This document shows, in pieces, positions 5,905 to 12,793 of a stretch of DNA of 23,082 nucleotides; positions within the stretch are counted from its first letter, which is position 1, and each line of letters starts with the position of its first letter. This DNA comes from Marinospirillum sp. GTDB lineage: Bacteria > Pseudomonadota > Gammaproteobacteria > Pseudomonadales > Halomonadaceae. The stretch covers positions 1 through 23,082 of the forward strand of contig NZ_JACUUA010000041.1 in NCBI RefSeq assembly GCF_014859565.1. The letters run 5' to 3'. The notes beneath the pieces are model-generated. The model had not been told where the DNA came from and did no database searches. It saw only the letters and a program-made list of their open reading frames with translations. Made by a program: the position numbers and the translations under genes.

Positions 5905-8845
5905 TGACCACCTCATCAACGATATTTTCAGTCACTCTTGCTTCGGAAAACTCACCATTACTTTCATCAATACGCTTGTCAATCTCTGCTCTGGCTGATC
6001 CAGTTGGGTACATCCCGGCCAAGGCCTTCACTGCCCGCTCTGGATCACCTAGACGCTCGATCACCTCCTGCATAACGGTGGCATCCTGGGCTTCAGAAGG
6101 TGCTGCCCATAGCTCAGCTGCAGATGGACTAATGATGATGGTCTGCTCGATGCGTCCAAGCTTGGTTTCCGCAAGCATTAGGACTGTCGCACCCTTGCCA
6201 GGCACAGGTCCTCTTACACGATCCTCTAGTGCCTTCATGCCAAAATCTGTTATACCAAACAATTCCTTTAGGCGTTCGCGACCCTTAGTGGATTTGCTGC
6301 CCTGAATGATAACCATAGACCACATACCATCGTTTTTTAGCTCGGAGGGCATGTGCTCTATGGTTTGACTGCCGAGCACCATCCGCACACGGTACTTGCG
6401 GATCTCCCGATTATCCCTCATCAGCGTTTTCATAATGCGGGAGTCATCAGGATCGCCGCTAGGCGATGCCTGGGCAGGGCGGTGAAGCTCATCATAGAAC
6501 AGCCACTTATCGGTGCTGCGAAGGTTTTTTAATCGCCGGCGATGATAGGATCTGTATTTCTCCGGCAGCCCCTCCATGACAGCTACGGTGTCAGGATCCA
6601 TAAACCATCCCTTCACCAGCGCAAAGCGTGCCAAGGCATAAAAAACCTCTGTATGCCGCTTGCTCGAAGCCACGTTCTGAAGATCAATGGCGATCATTTT
6701 TGCAGAACTGAAATTCAGCTTGGTGCTCCCACCCAGGTTGCGGTACTGATTATTCTGCGCAGAGAGTTTTGTGCGCAAATACTCAATCAATGGCATATTA
6801 CCTTGAACAGTAATATGTCCAAACTGGTTGCGTATCGCTTCACTATCCTTCAAGTAGGTTGCAAGGTTGTTCCAAATCGGCATGGCTTGCTGGTGCGCAA
6901 GTTCCGCCTCATAGAGCATATCGCGGTCAAAAAAGAAGTCTCTTACATCCCTCCAGGTGCTCCCTTCTTTTACTTCAAACCCCTGCTCGATCAGTGCCTT
7001 ATCAATCTCCGGCACCACTTTTGAGAAGTAGATTTCAGGGTTTATCTCTGCTGCATACCTGTAGGACTCCCTGACCAATAGCGGGATGATGTCGGATACA
7101 AAATCCGGGAGATGGCCATCATCATCCTGTATCAGCAGCTCAATGAAATCACAGATACCTGACATTTCATCTGGGGGCGGGTAATCCGCCCCTAAAGGGG
7201 TGTCCAGTATATTGATGGCATCTCTGGGCGAATTGCTCAGCTGATAGTGCACAATCTCATGCTGGCGCGACTTAGGCAGTAAACTCTTGAAATAGGTAAA
7301 CGGGCCTTTTGATGTGTACCCTATATCCAAATAACGAACTTCTGGCAAGGCATCCATACCAGGGCGCAGCAAGGCACCATTAAACAATTGCGTGGTCATG
7401 GTGCCTGATTTACCCGATCCGGGCGGCCCTAGAAGAATGTAAGTGTGAAAATCCTGTAAGCTCGATCCTGTCTCAATAGGATACGCCTTATCATCCTCGG
7501 TTCGACACAGCATTACTGCGTTCTGCCAAGGGGATTCTGTACGCTCTAGCGGTAGGATCTGCGACAGCATTTGTGAAGGCATAAAGATTTCTGTGCCAGT
7601 CAGCTTTGCGCCGGGGAGTGTCTGAGCAACGGCCTGATCCACGCCCTCGCAGATGATTTGCGCCTTCGCGTTACCCATGGTGGAAAAAGCAGACTCAATC
7701 AATGTCATCTGGGATCGCAGCCTTTTCTCATCTTCCGCCCAGGTGGTTAGCATCATGCGCATCGGTGCAAATACGACCCCAGCTTTCGCCAGATCAGCAA
7801 CTGTTTTGGCTGTTCTGGCAATTTTCATATTCTGAATTGGATTGATCAGTGCGGTCATCAATCCGAGTGCGCGACGAAGACCGATGGATGAGGCCTTGCC
7901 TTGACCCGAAGAAAACTGAATAGAGGCACGAAACGGAATATTTCGAGGGATGCCGTTTAAGAACTGGTTGTAATTGGTGGGTGTACTCGGCATGCTCACC
8001 AATCGCATAGCACCATAATAGCGCTCCCCGATAATGCAGTAGTCATCACGGACAGGATCAAAATACACCGGTATATCCATAATTTGATCTTGCAGCGATG
8101 GCAACAGGAGGTGGCGGTGATCAATTTTTGGCAAAGGCCGCGTTGCATCAAAGGACATGCCAGCCATGGTTGGCATGTCCCCAGGCAGCCGGAAAGATGC
8201 CGGATCAACCGGTTTTCCCTTCCACATACTGGCAATAACACTGGCTGCTTGACGTGCATCGAGTCGCGCTGAGCGAATGTTTAGGCGCTCCTTCATGACC
8301 GTCAACCAGTTGTTGAGCATGGCTTCATGCGCCTGATCTAGCGCTGAGCTAACGATCCCTGACTGCGCCTCTTTTGTTTGGTGCATTTTCCAGAGAATAT
8401 CACCGTCTCCCTTTCCTGAAGGCAATGAGCCCCACATGCTCTCAAGAACCAGGAAGGTTTCTTCAATGGTCAGGGAGTCTTTTAGTCGCTCTTCCCTGGA
8501 GTCGAGAATAAAGCCGAGATTTAACCCCATGCGCTCTAATGACTTTCGTGTCGCTTGGTGTTTTGAGCGCAGGTAGCGCTCCATGCCTTGGGAGTCCTGC
8601 TGATAAATCAGTGTAGCTCGATGACCTTTGCTGGCTCCCCAGGATGAGAGCATATCCTCAAGCTTACGCATGGAGTATTCGCGCTCCTGACCATCCTGTG
8701 GTCGCAGCGCACCAAGAATGCGAATGACGCTTATACGACAGCCTTCACTGGTGTAAAGATGATCGCCATAACCAGATGAAATGCGCAGCAATTTTGATAC
8801 ATCTTGATCAAAAACCGTATTTCCAACAGACTCAAAAAATCCCAT
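5882..8845 (-). CDS. dotO: Type IVB secretion ATPase DotO/IcmB (TraU)
   Basis: This 987-residue ATPase of the VirB4/TraU class has the length of Legionella IcmB (about 1000). Walker A is GPPGSGKS (473-480). The Walker B region is WLFYDELHRP (781-790) with the adjacent acidic pair DE. A downstream NREIRKYRVRMVLGSQTIEHMP-type segment is typical of the VirB4/FtsK-like ATPase core, where the GSQ precedes a sensor region. DotO is a cytoplasmic hexamer that docks on the inner-membrane complex and recruits DotB. AGAGG stands eight bases before the ATG, and two bases separate it from the upstream gene. The neighbouring dotN matches the icmJ-icmB pairing of Dot/Icm systems, except that one gene is inserted between them here. 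Confidence 0.9.
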   Translation of the reverse strand: MGFFESVGNTVFDQDVSKLLRISSGYGDHLYTSEGCRISVIRILGALRPQDGQEREYSMRKLEDMLSSWGASKGHRATLIYQQDSQGMERYLRSKHQATRKSLERMGLNLGFILDSREERLKDSLTIEETFLVLESMWGSLPSGKGDGDILWKMHQTKEAQSGIVSSALDQAHEAMLNNWLTVMKERLNIRSARLDARQAASVIASMWKGKPVDPASFRLPGDMPTMAGMSFDATRPLPKIDHRHLLLPSLQDQIMDIPVYFDPVRDDYCIIGERYYGAMRLVSMPSTPTNYNQFLNGIPRNIPFRASIQFSSGQGKASSIGLRRALGLMTALINPIQNMKIARTAKTVADLAKAGVVFAPMRMMLTTWAEDEKRLRSQMTLIESAFSTMGNAKAQIICEGVDQAVAQTLPGAKLTGTEIFMPSQMLSQILPLERTESPWQNAVMLCRTEDDKAYPIETGSSLQDFHTYILLGPPGSGKSGTMTTQLFNGALLRPGMDALPEVRYLDIGYTSKGPFTYFKSLLPKSRQHEIVHYQLSNSPRDAINILDTPLGADYPPPDEMSGICDFIELLIQDDDGHLPDFVSDIIPLLVRESYRYAAEINPEIYFSKVVPEIDKALIEQGFEVKEGSTWRDVRDFFFDRDMLYEAELAHQQAMPIWNNLATYLKDSEAIRNQFGHITVQGNMPLIEYLRTKLSAQNNQYRNLGGSTKLNFSSAKMIAIDLQNVASSKRHTEVFYALARFALVKGWFMDPDTVAVMEGLPEKYRSYHRRRLKNLRSTDKWLFYDELHRPAQASPSGDPDDSRIMKTLMRDNREIRKYRVRMVLGSQTIEHMPSELKNDGMWSMVIIQGSKSTKGRERLKELFGITDFGMKALEDRVRGPVPGKGATVLMLAETKLGRIEQTIIISPSAAELWAAPSEAQDATVMQEVIERLGDPERAVKALAGMYPTGSARAEIDKRIDESNGEFSEARVTENIVDEVVNGYRSRG

Positions 8846-8847
8846 AA

Positions 8848-10305
8848 TTAAGCCTCTTGATCGTCAAGTTCTTCATCCGGATCAAGCCCTGCCTCAATCC
8901 GAGCGCAGATGACATCGCTGATTTTATCAGCAGCCCGCTCCATTTCATCATCACTGCCACTCATTGCCTGATCAAACAGGGTTAGCAGCTCTGGTGCGCC
9001 AATAACAGCAGACCTGAGTGGTGACTCATTGCAAATGCCCAGCAATCGCTCTAAAAGCTCACCATTGACTTCTAGTGGCACTGGAACATATAAGTGATGA
9101 CGCATGCCAAATCGCATCAATGACTCTAAGGCAGACTCATGACCGACAGTATCTGAAGGGATTTTAATGCTTATTTTGCCGCTGCCAAATCCGTTGATCT
9201 CCACGTCATCCATAACTGAAAGCTCGCGAACCCGCTCGTAAATCCACAGTCGCTCTAGTATGGACAACCAAAACCCAAAAGCGGGATGCATTTTTCGCGC
9301 TCGTACCGCTATATCCAGCGCCAAAGAGCCTTGGAAAGCCTCATTTTTAGTCGGAGGAAAAGGATCAGAAAGAGCCTTTACCGGGCCAATAAAGTAATGC
9401 AGGATCTGGAAATCCTGAACCCCTTTATCCATTGCAGCCAGTTCAGGGCCGGTCAGATACATGCGCGGCTGGCCGGTTTCTTCGGTACCCGGCAGGCGAA
9501 CAGCGCCCTCTGCCTCACCAGAAATACGCTCAGTGATCCTGACCCGGACAACAATATCCTGGTCAGCACTACGCAGGTTCAGCAGATCGTTGATACTGAT
9601 CTCATCATCATCCTCCACGTCATGGCGAGCCCAGTCACCGACTGGCACCTTGGCTGCCAATAGGTATCGACCCAAAACATATCGATCCCCTTGAAGATTG
9701 ATGAATGTCTTGCGAGTTGCACTGCGAACCGTGTGAACAGACACCCATGACGCGGCACCGGTGCTGGCTAGATCACCGGCAACATCCTCAGGAAAAGACG
9801 GTTTGTTACTACCCCAGCCTTTGGTAAGGGTCTGGCAAAGGCTTTCCCACGGATTGCGTTCACGATAATCATATCCTGCGGTGACCAGCGCATCGGAAAG
9901 GGAGCGGCGAATCACTGGCGCAAGGATTTTCCAGTGCGCTGTATTGTTGGGGTTTCCGCCTAGCTCTTTAATCAAGGCAATCAGTCGTATGCGGAAGTGC
10001 CCTTCATTAACCAACCCGTCATGCAGAGCTCTCCATACCTCATCCTTGCGAAACTCATTAAACTCAATATTCGATACATACCGAGTATCCGAAGCCAGCG
10101 TCGATGGATCAGAAATCATTCGGCCACCAGGTGTTTCATCATCAAAAACCAGCGCCTGATCCGCCACCTTGTCCACAAAGCAGACAATGCCGATAGGCTG
10201 CACCACACCTTTGCGCGACCGGCTTGACTCTGCTGTCTTGGCGAACGAGGCGCGGTGTTTGGCTTTATCTGCCGCTGTGTTAGCTGCATCTGTATTCTGA
10301 TCCAT
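8848..10305 (-). CDS. Hypothetical 485-residue protein between dotN and dotO
   Basis: I do not recognise this protein. The frame is open to 10353, but the ATG at 10305 follows a perfect AAGGAG at ideal spacing, and that motif overlaps the dotN stop codon (TAAGGAG), so 10305 is the likely start. The protein appears soluble, with no signal peptide or long membrane helix. The N terminus is Ala/Lys/Arg-rich. The middle has a conserved-looking globular stretch with RKTFINLQGDRYVLGRYLL and an acidic run DVEDDDEISINDLLNLR. The C terminus is strongly acidic (DPDEELDDQE). Placement between two cytoplasmic Dot factors, with 2-bp and overlapping junctions, suggests a cytoplasmic accessory of the channel or of substrate recruitment. 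In Legionella icmJ and icmB are adjacent, so this is an extra gene. Confidence 0.75.
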   Translation of the reverse strand: MDQNTDAANTAADKAKHRASFAKTAESSRSRKGVVQPIGIVCFVDKVADQALVFDDETPGGRMISDPSTLASDTRYVSNIEFNEFRKDEVWRALHDGLVNEGHFRIRLIALIKELGGNPNNTAHWKILAPVIRRSLSDALVTAGYDYRERNPWESLCQTLTKGWGSNKPSFPEDVAGDLASTGAASWVSVHTVRSATRKTFINLQGDRYVLGRYLLAAKVPVGDWARHDVEDDDEISINDLLNLRSADQDIVVRVRITERISGEAEGAVRLPGTEETGQPRMYLTGPELAAMDKGVQDFQILHYFIGPVKALSDPFPPTKNEAFQGSLALDIAVRARKMHPAFGFWLSILERLWIYERVRELSVMDDVEINGFGSGKISIKIPSDTVGHESALESLMRFGMRHHLYVPVPLEVNGELLERLLGICNESPLRSAVIGAPELLTLFDQAMSGSDDEMERAADKISDVICARIEAGLDPDEELDDQEA

Positions 10306-10315
10306 GGGAATCTCC

Positions 10316-11056
10316 TTAAATCTTGACGTAGCGCAGATATAAATTACGCTCAAGCGTGGTGTTCAGCACTCGATTCGACCAAGCAGGCTCATTGGCCTCA
10401 ATGATTTGGGCGTTCGCATGCATGCTCAGCGCAGGTAGTGCGGTATTTTTTTTAAGTTGCGGGGACTTGTTGTACTCATCCACTGGGAAAGCAAGACGGA
10501 TGCCATTGCTGTATAACTCTCGGCGAAGATCCTCGTAGTCCTCCGGGCTCTCCCTGAGAATGTACTGCATCTGCATTGGAAGGCTTGAATACACCTCATC
10601 GGTCAGGATGCTGCGCGCACGCTCCTTGCCCTCGCTAAGGAGTGCATGAATTTCCGCGCTGCCAGGATAGCGCTTCTGAAGCTGGGTTTGAGCACGAGCC
10701 ATCCGGCTGATAGCTACTTGGGGGAAATCCCACGCCACCAATACCGCTCCACATTGCAGGGCATACCAAAGATGGTGAGTCATGTGGCAAAAATGACATG
10801 CAGTCACCAGATTGGATTCTTTATTGTTTCTGTGATCGCAGTCTTTATGATGCACCTCCTGAAACAGGTGGCGCACAGAATAATAACCGCAAAACTGGCA
10901 TGTCCAGTTGTCACGCTCGAGTATTCTGGGGCGCATGCGCTGAAACTCAGCCTCACACTTCTCAAGCTGACTGTTTTCAAGGCGGCTCAAGCCGGGAGGG
11001 CTGACACCCAAAAGGAGTTTGATTTCTTCGCTCACAAGGCTCTCACTGGAACACAT
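10316..11056 (-). CDS. dotN: DotN/IcmJ (TraT-like) zinc-site protein
   Basis: This is a 246-residue protein with an HNH-like zinc-binding core: CQFC at 53-56, HH at 69-70, KDCDHRNN at 71-78, then TACHFCHMTHH with cysteines at 87 and 90. IcmJ/DotN has this kind of fold without nuclease activity and is a subunit of the type IV coupling complex with DotL and DotM. Position, two genes upstream of dotO and just after dotP, agrees with icmD-icmJ-icmB order. The start is uncertain. The ATG at 11056 has no good ribosome binding site, whereas a GTG at 11035 (residue 8) follows an AGTGAGAG stretch. A perfect hairpin (11066-11103) stands just upstream. A true HNH nuclease is the alternative, but the operon context argues against it. 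Confidence 0.82.
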   Translation of the reverse strand: MCSSESLVSEEIKLLLGVSPPGLSRLENSQLEKCEAEFQRMRPRILERDNWTCQFCGYYSVRHLFQEVHHKDCDHRNNKESNLVTACHFCHMTHHLWYALQCGAVLVAWDFPQVAISRMARAQTQLQKRYPGSAEIHALLSEGKERARSILTDEVYSSLPMQMQYILRESPEDYEDLRRELYSNGIRLAFPVDEYNKSPQLKKNTALPALSMHANAQIIEANEPAWSNRVLNTTLERNLYLRYVKI

Positions 11057-11065
11057 GTACAGGAA

Positions 11066-11103
11066 AGCATCGGGGCAAGCTTATGAAGACTCACCCCGAT
11101 GCT
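11066..11103 (-). promoter_or_regulatory. Perfect intercistronic hairpin between dotP and dotN
   Basis: AGCATCGGGG (11066-11075) and CCCCGATGCT (11094-11103) are perfectly complementary over 10 bp, with an 18-base loop. On the minus-strand mRNA it starts a few bases after the dotP stop and ends nine bases before the ATG of dotN. Only TTT follows, so it is a poor terminator. An RNA processing or stability element, or a partial attenuator, is more likely. Confidence 0.55.
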
Positions 11104-11108
11104 GTTGA

Positions 11109-11528
11109 TCACCAGCCTGCGCCACCTGCAGATTCTGTAACGGTTAGCGCATCCCACATGCCAGTCATAACAACACCGGCACCCATCAGGATTGGCCCCA
11201 GAATCACTGCACCAGCAACATACGCCCACGGGTTTTCCATGCGCTGAACCGACTGAGCTCCACGCAGCACCTGCACTGCGGTGTAGATGCCAAACCCAGT
11301 TAACAGAAAGCCCAGGAAGCTAAAGATCATGCCAAGTAACATTTCCACGTTCTGCAGCAGGAAAGCCAGATTTGAAATCAGCGTTAACGGATTAAATGCC
11401 GGGCCCCCTTCCTGCGCGTGAGCAGAACCCGCCATCATGATCAAAACGCCGAATGCAAGCGTCTTTTCCTTGGTTGTGGCTATGGTTGCTGCAAAACCAC
11501 GATGAGCTGCATTAAGTTTAGTCTTCAT
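11109..11528 (-). CDS. dotP: Inner-membrane protein DotP/IcmD (TraR)
   Basis: This is a 139-residue membrane protein. Residues about 20-39 form a signal-like helix ending in AGSAHAQ. Two further hydrophobic stretches follow, one of about 30 residues (NLAFLLQNVEMLLGMIFSFLGFLLTGFGIYTAV region, 50-85) and one near the C terminus (YVAGAVILGPILMGAGVVMTGMW region, about 103-128). Size, signal-like N terminus and the glycine-rich last helix match IcmD of Dot/Icm and TraR of IncI, small inner-membrane subunits of unknown biochemical role. An AGGTG lies nine bases before the ATG. The gene is followed by dotN, as expected. Confidence 0.75.
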   Translation of the reverse strand: MKTKLNAAHRGFAATIATTKEKTLAFGVLIMMAGSAHAQEGGPAFNPLTLISNLAFLLQNVEMLLGMIFSFLGFLLTGFGIYTAVQVLRGAQSVQRMENPWAYVAGAVILGPILMGAGVVMTGMWDALTVTESAGGAGW

Positions 11529-11620
11529 TGTGTTAGCACCTATTGAGATTATCCTGAATCAAGAAAACAGCCAGAAAAACATTTGTTGCGTTTTCAAGAA
11601 CAGAATATCCCATAAAGCAA

Positions 11621-11634
11621 AGGGTGCGATTTCA
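11621..11634 (-). repeat. Degenerate iteron-like element at the dotE-like stop codon
   Basis: AGGGTGCGATTTCA occurs here and again at 12125-12138, identical over 14 bp. Both resemble the reverse complement of the origin iteron (GGGGGTGATTTTCAGCG). Here the final TCA is the stop codon of the dotE-like gene read on the minus strand. Weak evidence on its own; see the solitary iteron at 16391. Confidence 0.3.
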
Positions 11635-12078
11635 ACCCCGAGCGCTGCTCAAATATGTCCAGACACCACCTAGCACCGTCTCTGCTTCAAAGGTTAAGAC
11701 TGATACCACAAGGATTAGCAGGTTTTTTGAAAGAGCCTTTCCCTTGCCTCCGCGCACCTCGCCAGCAGAGCCTTGGCCGGCCAACACTAGCGCGGTGTCA
11801 TAGAGTGTCAGGCCAAATGTCATAAAGGCCATTACACGCAAAACCAAATAAACAAACTGCTTGTAAACGTCAGCGGTTGAGCCGCTAGATCTGGCTGCCT
11901 CGACATTGGCGGCAAATTCATTCCATGCGCGCCCCTGAAACTCCTGAGGGAATGTGGAAAAACTTGAGACAGCGAGATCTAAGCTGCCTGATAGCGCTGA
12001 TGACGTGGAAGCCAAAGCAAGGGCAATCAGGTGCCAAGAATTCAAAAGTAGAGAATAGGGTATTTGAAGATGATCCAT
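11632..12078 (-). CDS. Small inner-membrane protein, DotE/IcmC-like (TraQ position)
   Basis: This is a 148-residue protein with three hydrophobic stretches: residues about 8-30, 72-97 (VYLVLRVMAFMTFGLTLYDTALVLAG region) and 117-140 (NLLILVVSVLTFEAETVLGG region). Legionella has related small membrane proteins IcmC/DotE, IcmD/DotP and DotV, and IncI has TraQ and TraR next to each other. The topology and the place directly upstream of dotP fit IcmC/TraQ. I give no symbol because sequence similarity could not be checked. The ribosome binding site (GAGG) and the ATG both lie in the 3' arm of a perfect 12-bp hairpin, so translation should be limited unless the structure opens. Confidence 0.65.
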   Translation of the reverse strand: MDHLQIPYSLLLNSWHLIALALASTSSALSGSLDLAVSSFSTFPQEFQGRAWNEFAANVEAARSSGSTADVYKQFVYLVLRVMAFMTFGLTLYDTALVLAGQGSAGEVRGGKGKALSKNLLILVVSVLTFEAETVLGGVWTYLSSARG

Positions 12079-12112
12079 ACTGACCTCAGCATAAACAGTA
12101 AGGTCAGTATGG
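12075..12112 (-). promoter_or_regulatory. Hairpin burying the start codon of the dotE-like gene
   Basis: CCATACTGACCT (12075-12086) and AGGTCAGTATGG (12101-12112) form a perfect 12-bp inverted repeat with a 14-base loop. In the mRNA the 3' arm contains the ATG of the dotE-like gene (12076-12078), and its AGG belongs to the Shine-Dalgarno GAGG. This is the geometry of a translational off-switch that is opened by translation of an upstream gene, by a protein or by an RNA. A DNA operator is the alternative. Confidence 0.6.
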
Positions 12113-12124
12113 CGGATTTAATCG

Positions 12125-12138
12125 AGGGTGCGATTTCA
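12125..12138 (-). repeat. Second copy of the 14-bp iteron-like element
   Basis: AGGGTGCGATTTCA is identical to 11621-11634 and in the same orientation. It lies between the stop of the 154-residue gene and the dotE-like hairpin, in an 84-bp gap with no gene. Confidence 0.3.
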
Positions 12139-12162
12139 GGCAAGCAATTGCGGAATGCGGAA

Positions 12163-12627
12163 TCATTGCCAGGGGAGTTTAGGCGCTTTCAATAAGCGCA
12201 GTTTCTGCTCTTTATACCAGTCTATAAAGAACTTGCCGGCAAAAGAAGGTGTGCACGGATCCATCGTTTCCACTGCGTGTCGGGTAAATGCAATCAAGTA
12301 ATTCTTGGGGTTGTCTTCACCCTTGAGAGTCTCCTTGATAGCCCTAATGTCAAATGCATTGAGTTTGACGATCTCATCAGTCATGCTCAAAGCTTTATCC
12401 GGGGTGTCGCTTGTCACAAAGGCAAGCATGGCTACCTCCGGCATGATGCTTGGAGCCAGCTGTTGTAGCACCAGATCGCAGCAACCCACATTGCCGTGAC
12501 CACACCACCAAACCAGACCGCTGGGGCCCTCGCGGGCTCTCGCTACAATACTGGCAGGCTTCCGAATTCCATTGTTGGACTTAATGCCCTGCTGATACTC
12601 GGCATCCATTGTGTACAGCGTACCCAT
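12163..12627 (-). CDS. Hypothetical 154-residue protein in the type IVB operon
   Basis: I do not recognise this family. The ATG at 12627 has GGAG eight bases upstream. An ATG at 12633 is too close to that motif, and a TTG at 12663 has none. The protein seems soluble: no signal peptide and no membrane helix. It has a striking WWCGHGNVGCCDLV segment (about residues 38-51) with three cysteines and a histidine, which could bind metal or form a disulfide, then a hydrophobic stretch MPEVAMLAFVTSD and a basic C terminus. It sits where IncI plasmids carry traP (a DotF/IcmG-like membrane protein), but the absence of a membrane segment argues against that identity. The candidate promoter at about 12682 would make it the first gene of the downstream sub-operon. 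Confidence 0.65.
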   Translation of the reverse strand: MGTLYTMDAEYQQGIKSNNGIRKPASIVARAREGPSGLVWWCGHGNVGCCDLVLQQLAPSIMPEVAMLAFVTSDTPDKALSMTDEIVKLNAFDIRAIKETLKGEDNPKNYLIAFTRHAVETMDPCTPSFAGKFFIDWYKEQKLRLLKAPKLPWQ

Positions 12628-12681
12628 AACCATTTCTCCAAAGTGGTTTTTACCTGCGGTCAATTTTATTTGATTGCAGAC

Positions 12682-12697
12682 TTTATACAGGTAGTCC
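12682..12697 (-). promoter_or_regulatory. Possible -10 element with TACAGGTAGTCC site
   Basis: On the minus strand TATAAA (12687-12682) lies about 55 bases before the 154-residue gene. No convincing -35 is seen. It is overlapped by TACAGGTAGTCC (12686-12697), which recurs exactly at 1827-1838 and resembles the par operator. The 130-bp gap after dotG makes an internal promoter plausible. Confidence 0.3.
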
Positions 12698-12755
12698 TAG
12701 TAACGAAATCATTCTAAGCAAAACATCCAAAAATAGGAAGCTTCCCCTCCAAAAG

Positions 12756-12780
12756 AATAACTGAAATACTGTTATTTTTT
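12756..12780. terminator. Weak terminator-like hairpin after dotG
   Basis: AATAAC (12756-12761) and GTTATT (12771-12776) form a 6-bp, AT-only stem with a nine-base loop and T-rich flanks on both strands. It lies 14 bp beyond the dotG stop. Stability is low, so partial termination at best. Confidence 0.3.
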
Positions 12781-12793
12781 GTGTGCTTACGTA

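Noticed and set aside
10316..11056. Homing or restriction HNH endonuclease
   Set aside because: The cysteine pairs and HH could suggest it, but the position between dotP and dotO and the length match IcmJ/DotN, which uses this fold structurally.
10646..11086. 146-residue plus-strand frame antisense to dotN
   Set aside because: dotN has a conserved zinc-site motif on the other strand, and this frame shows no family features.
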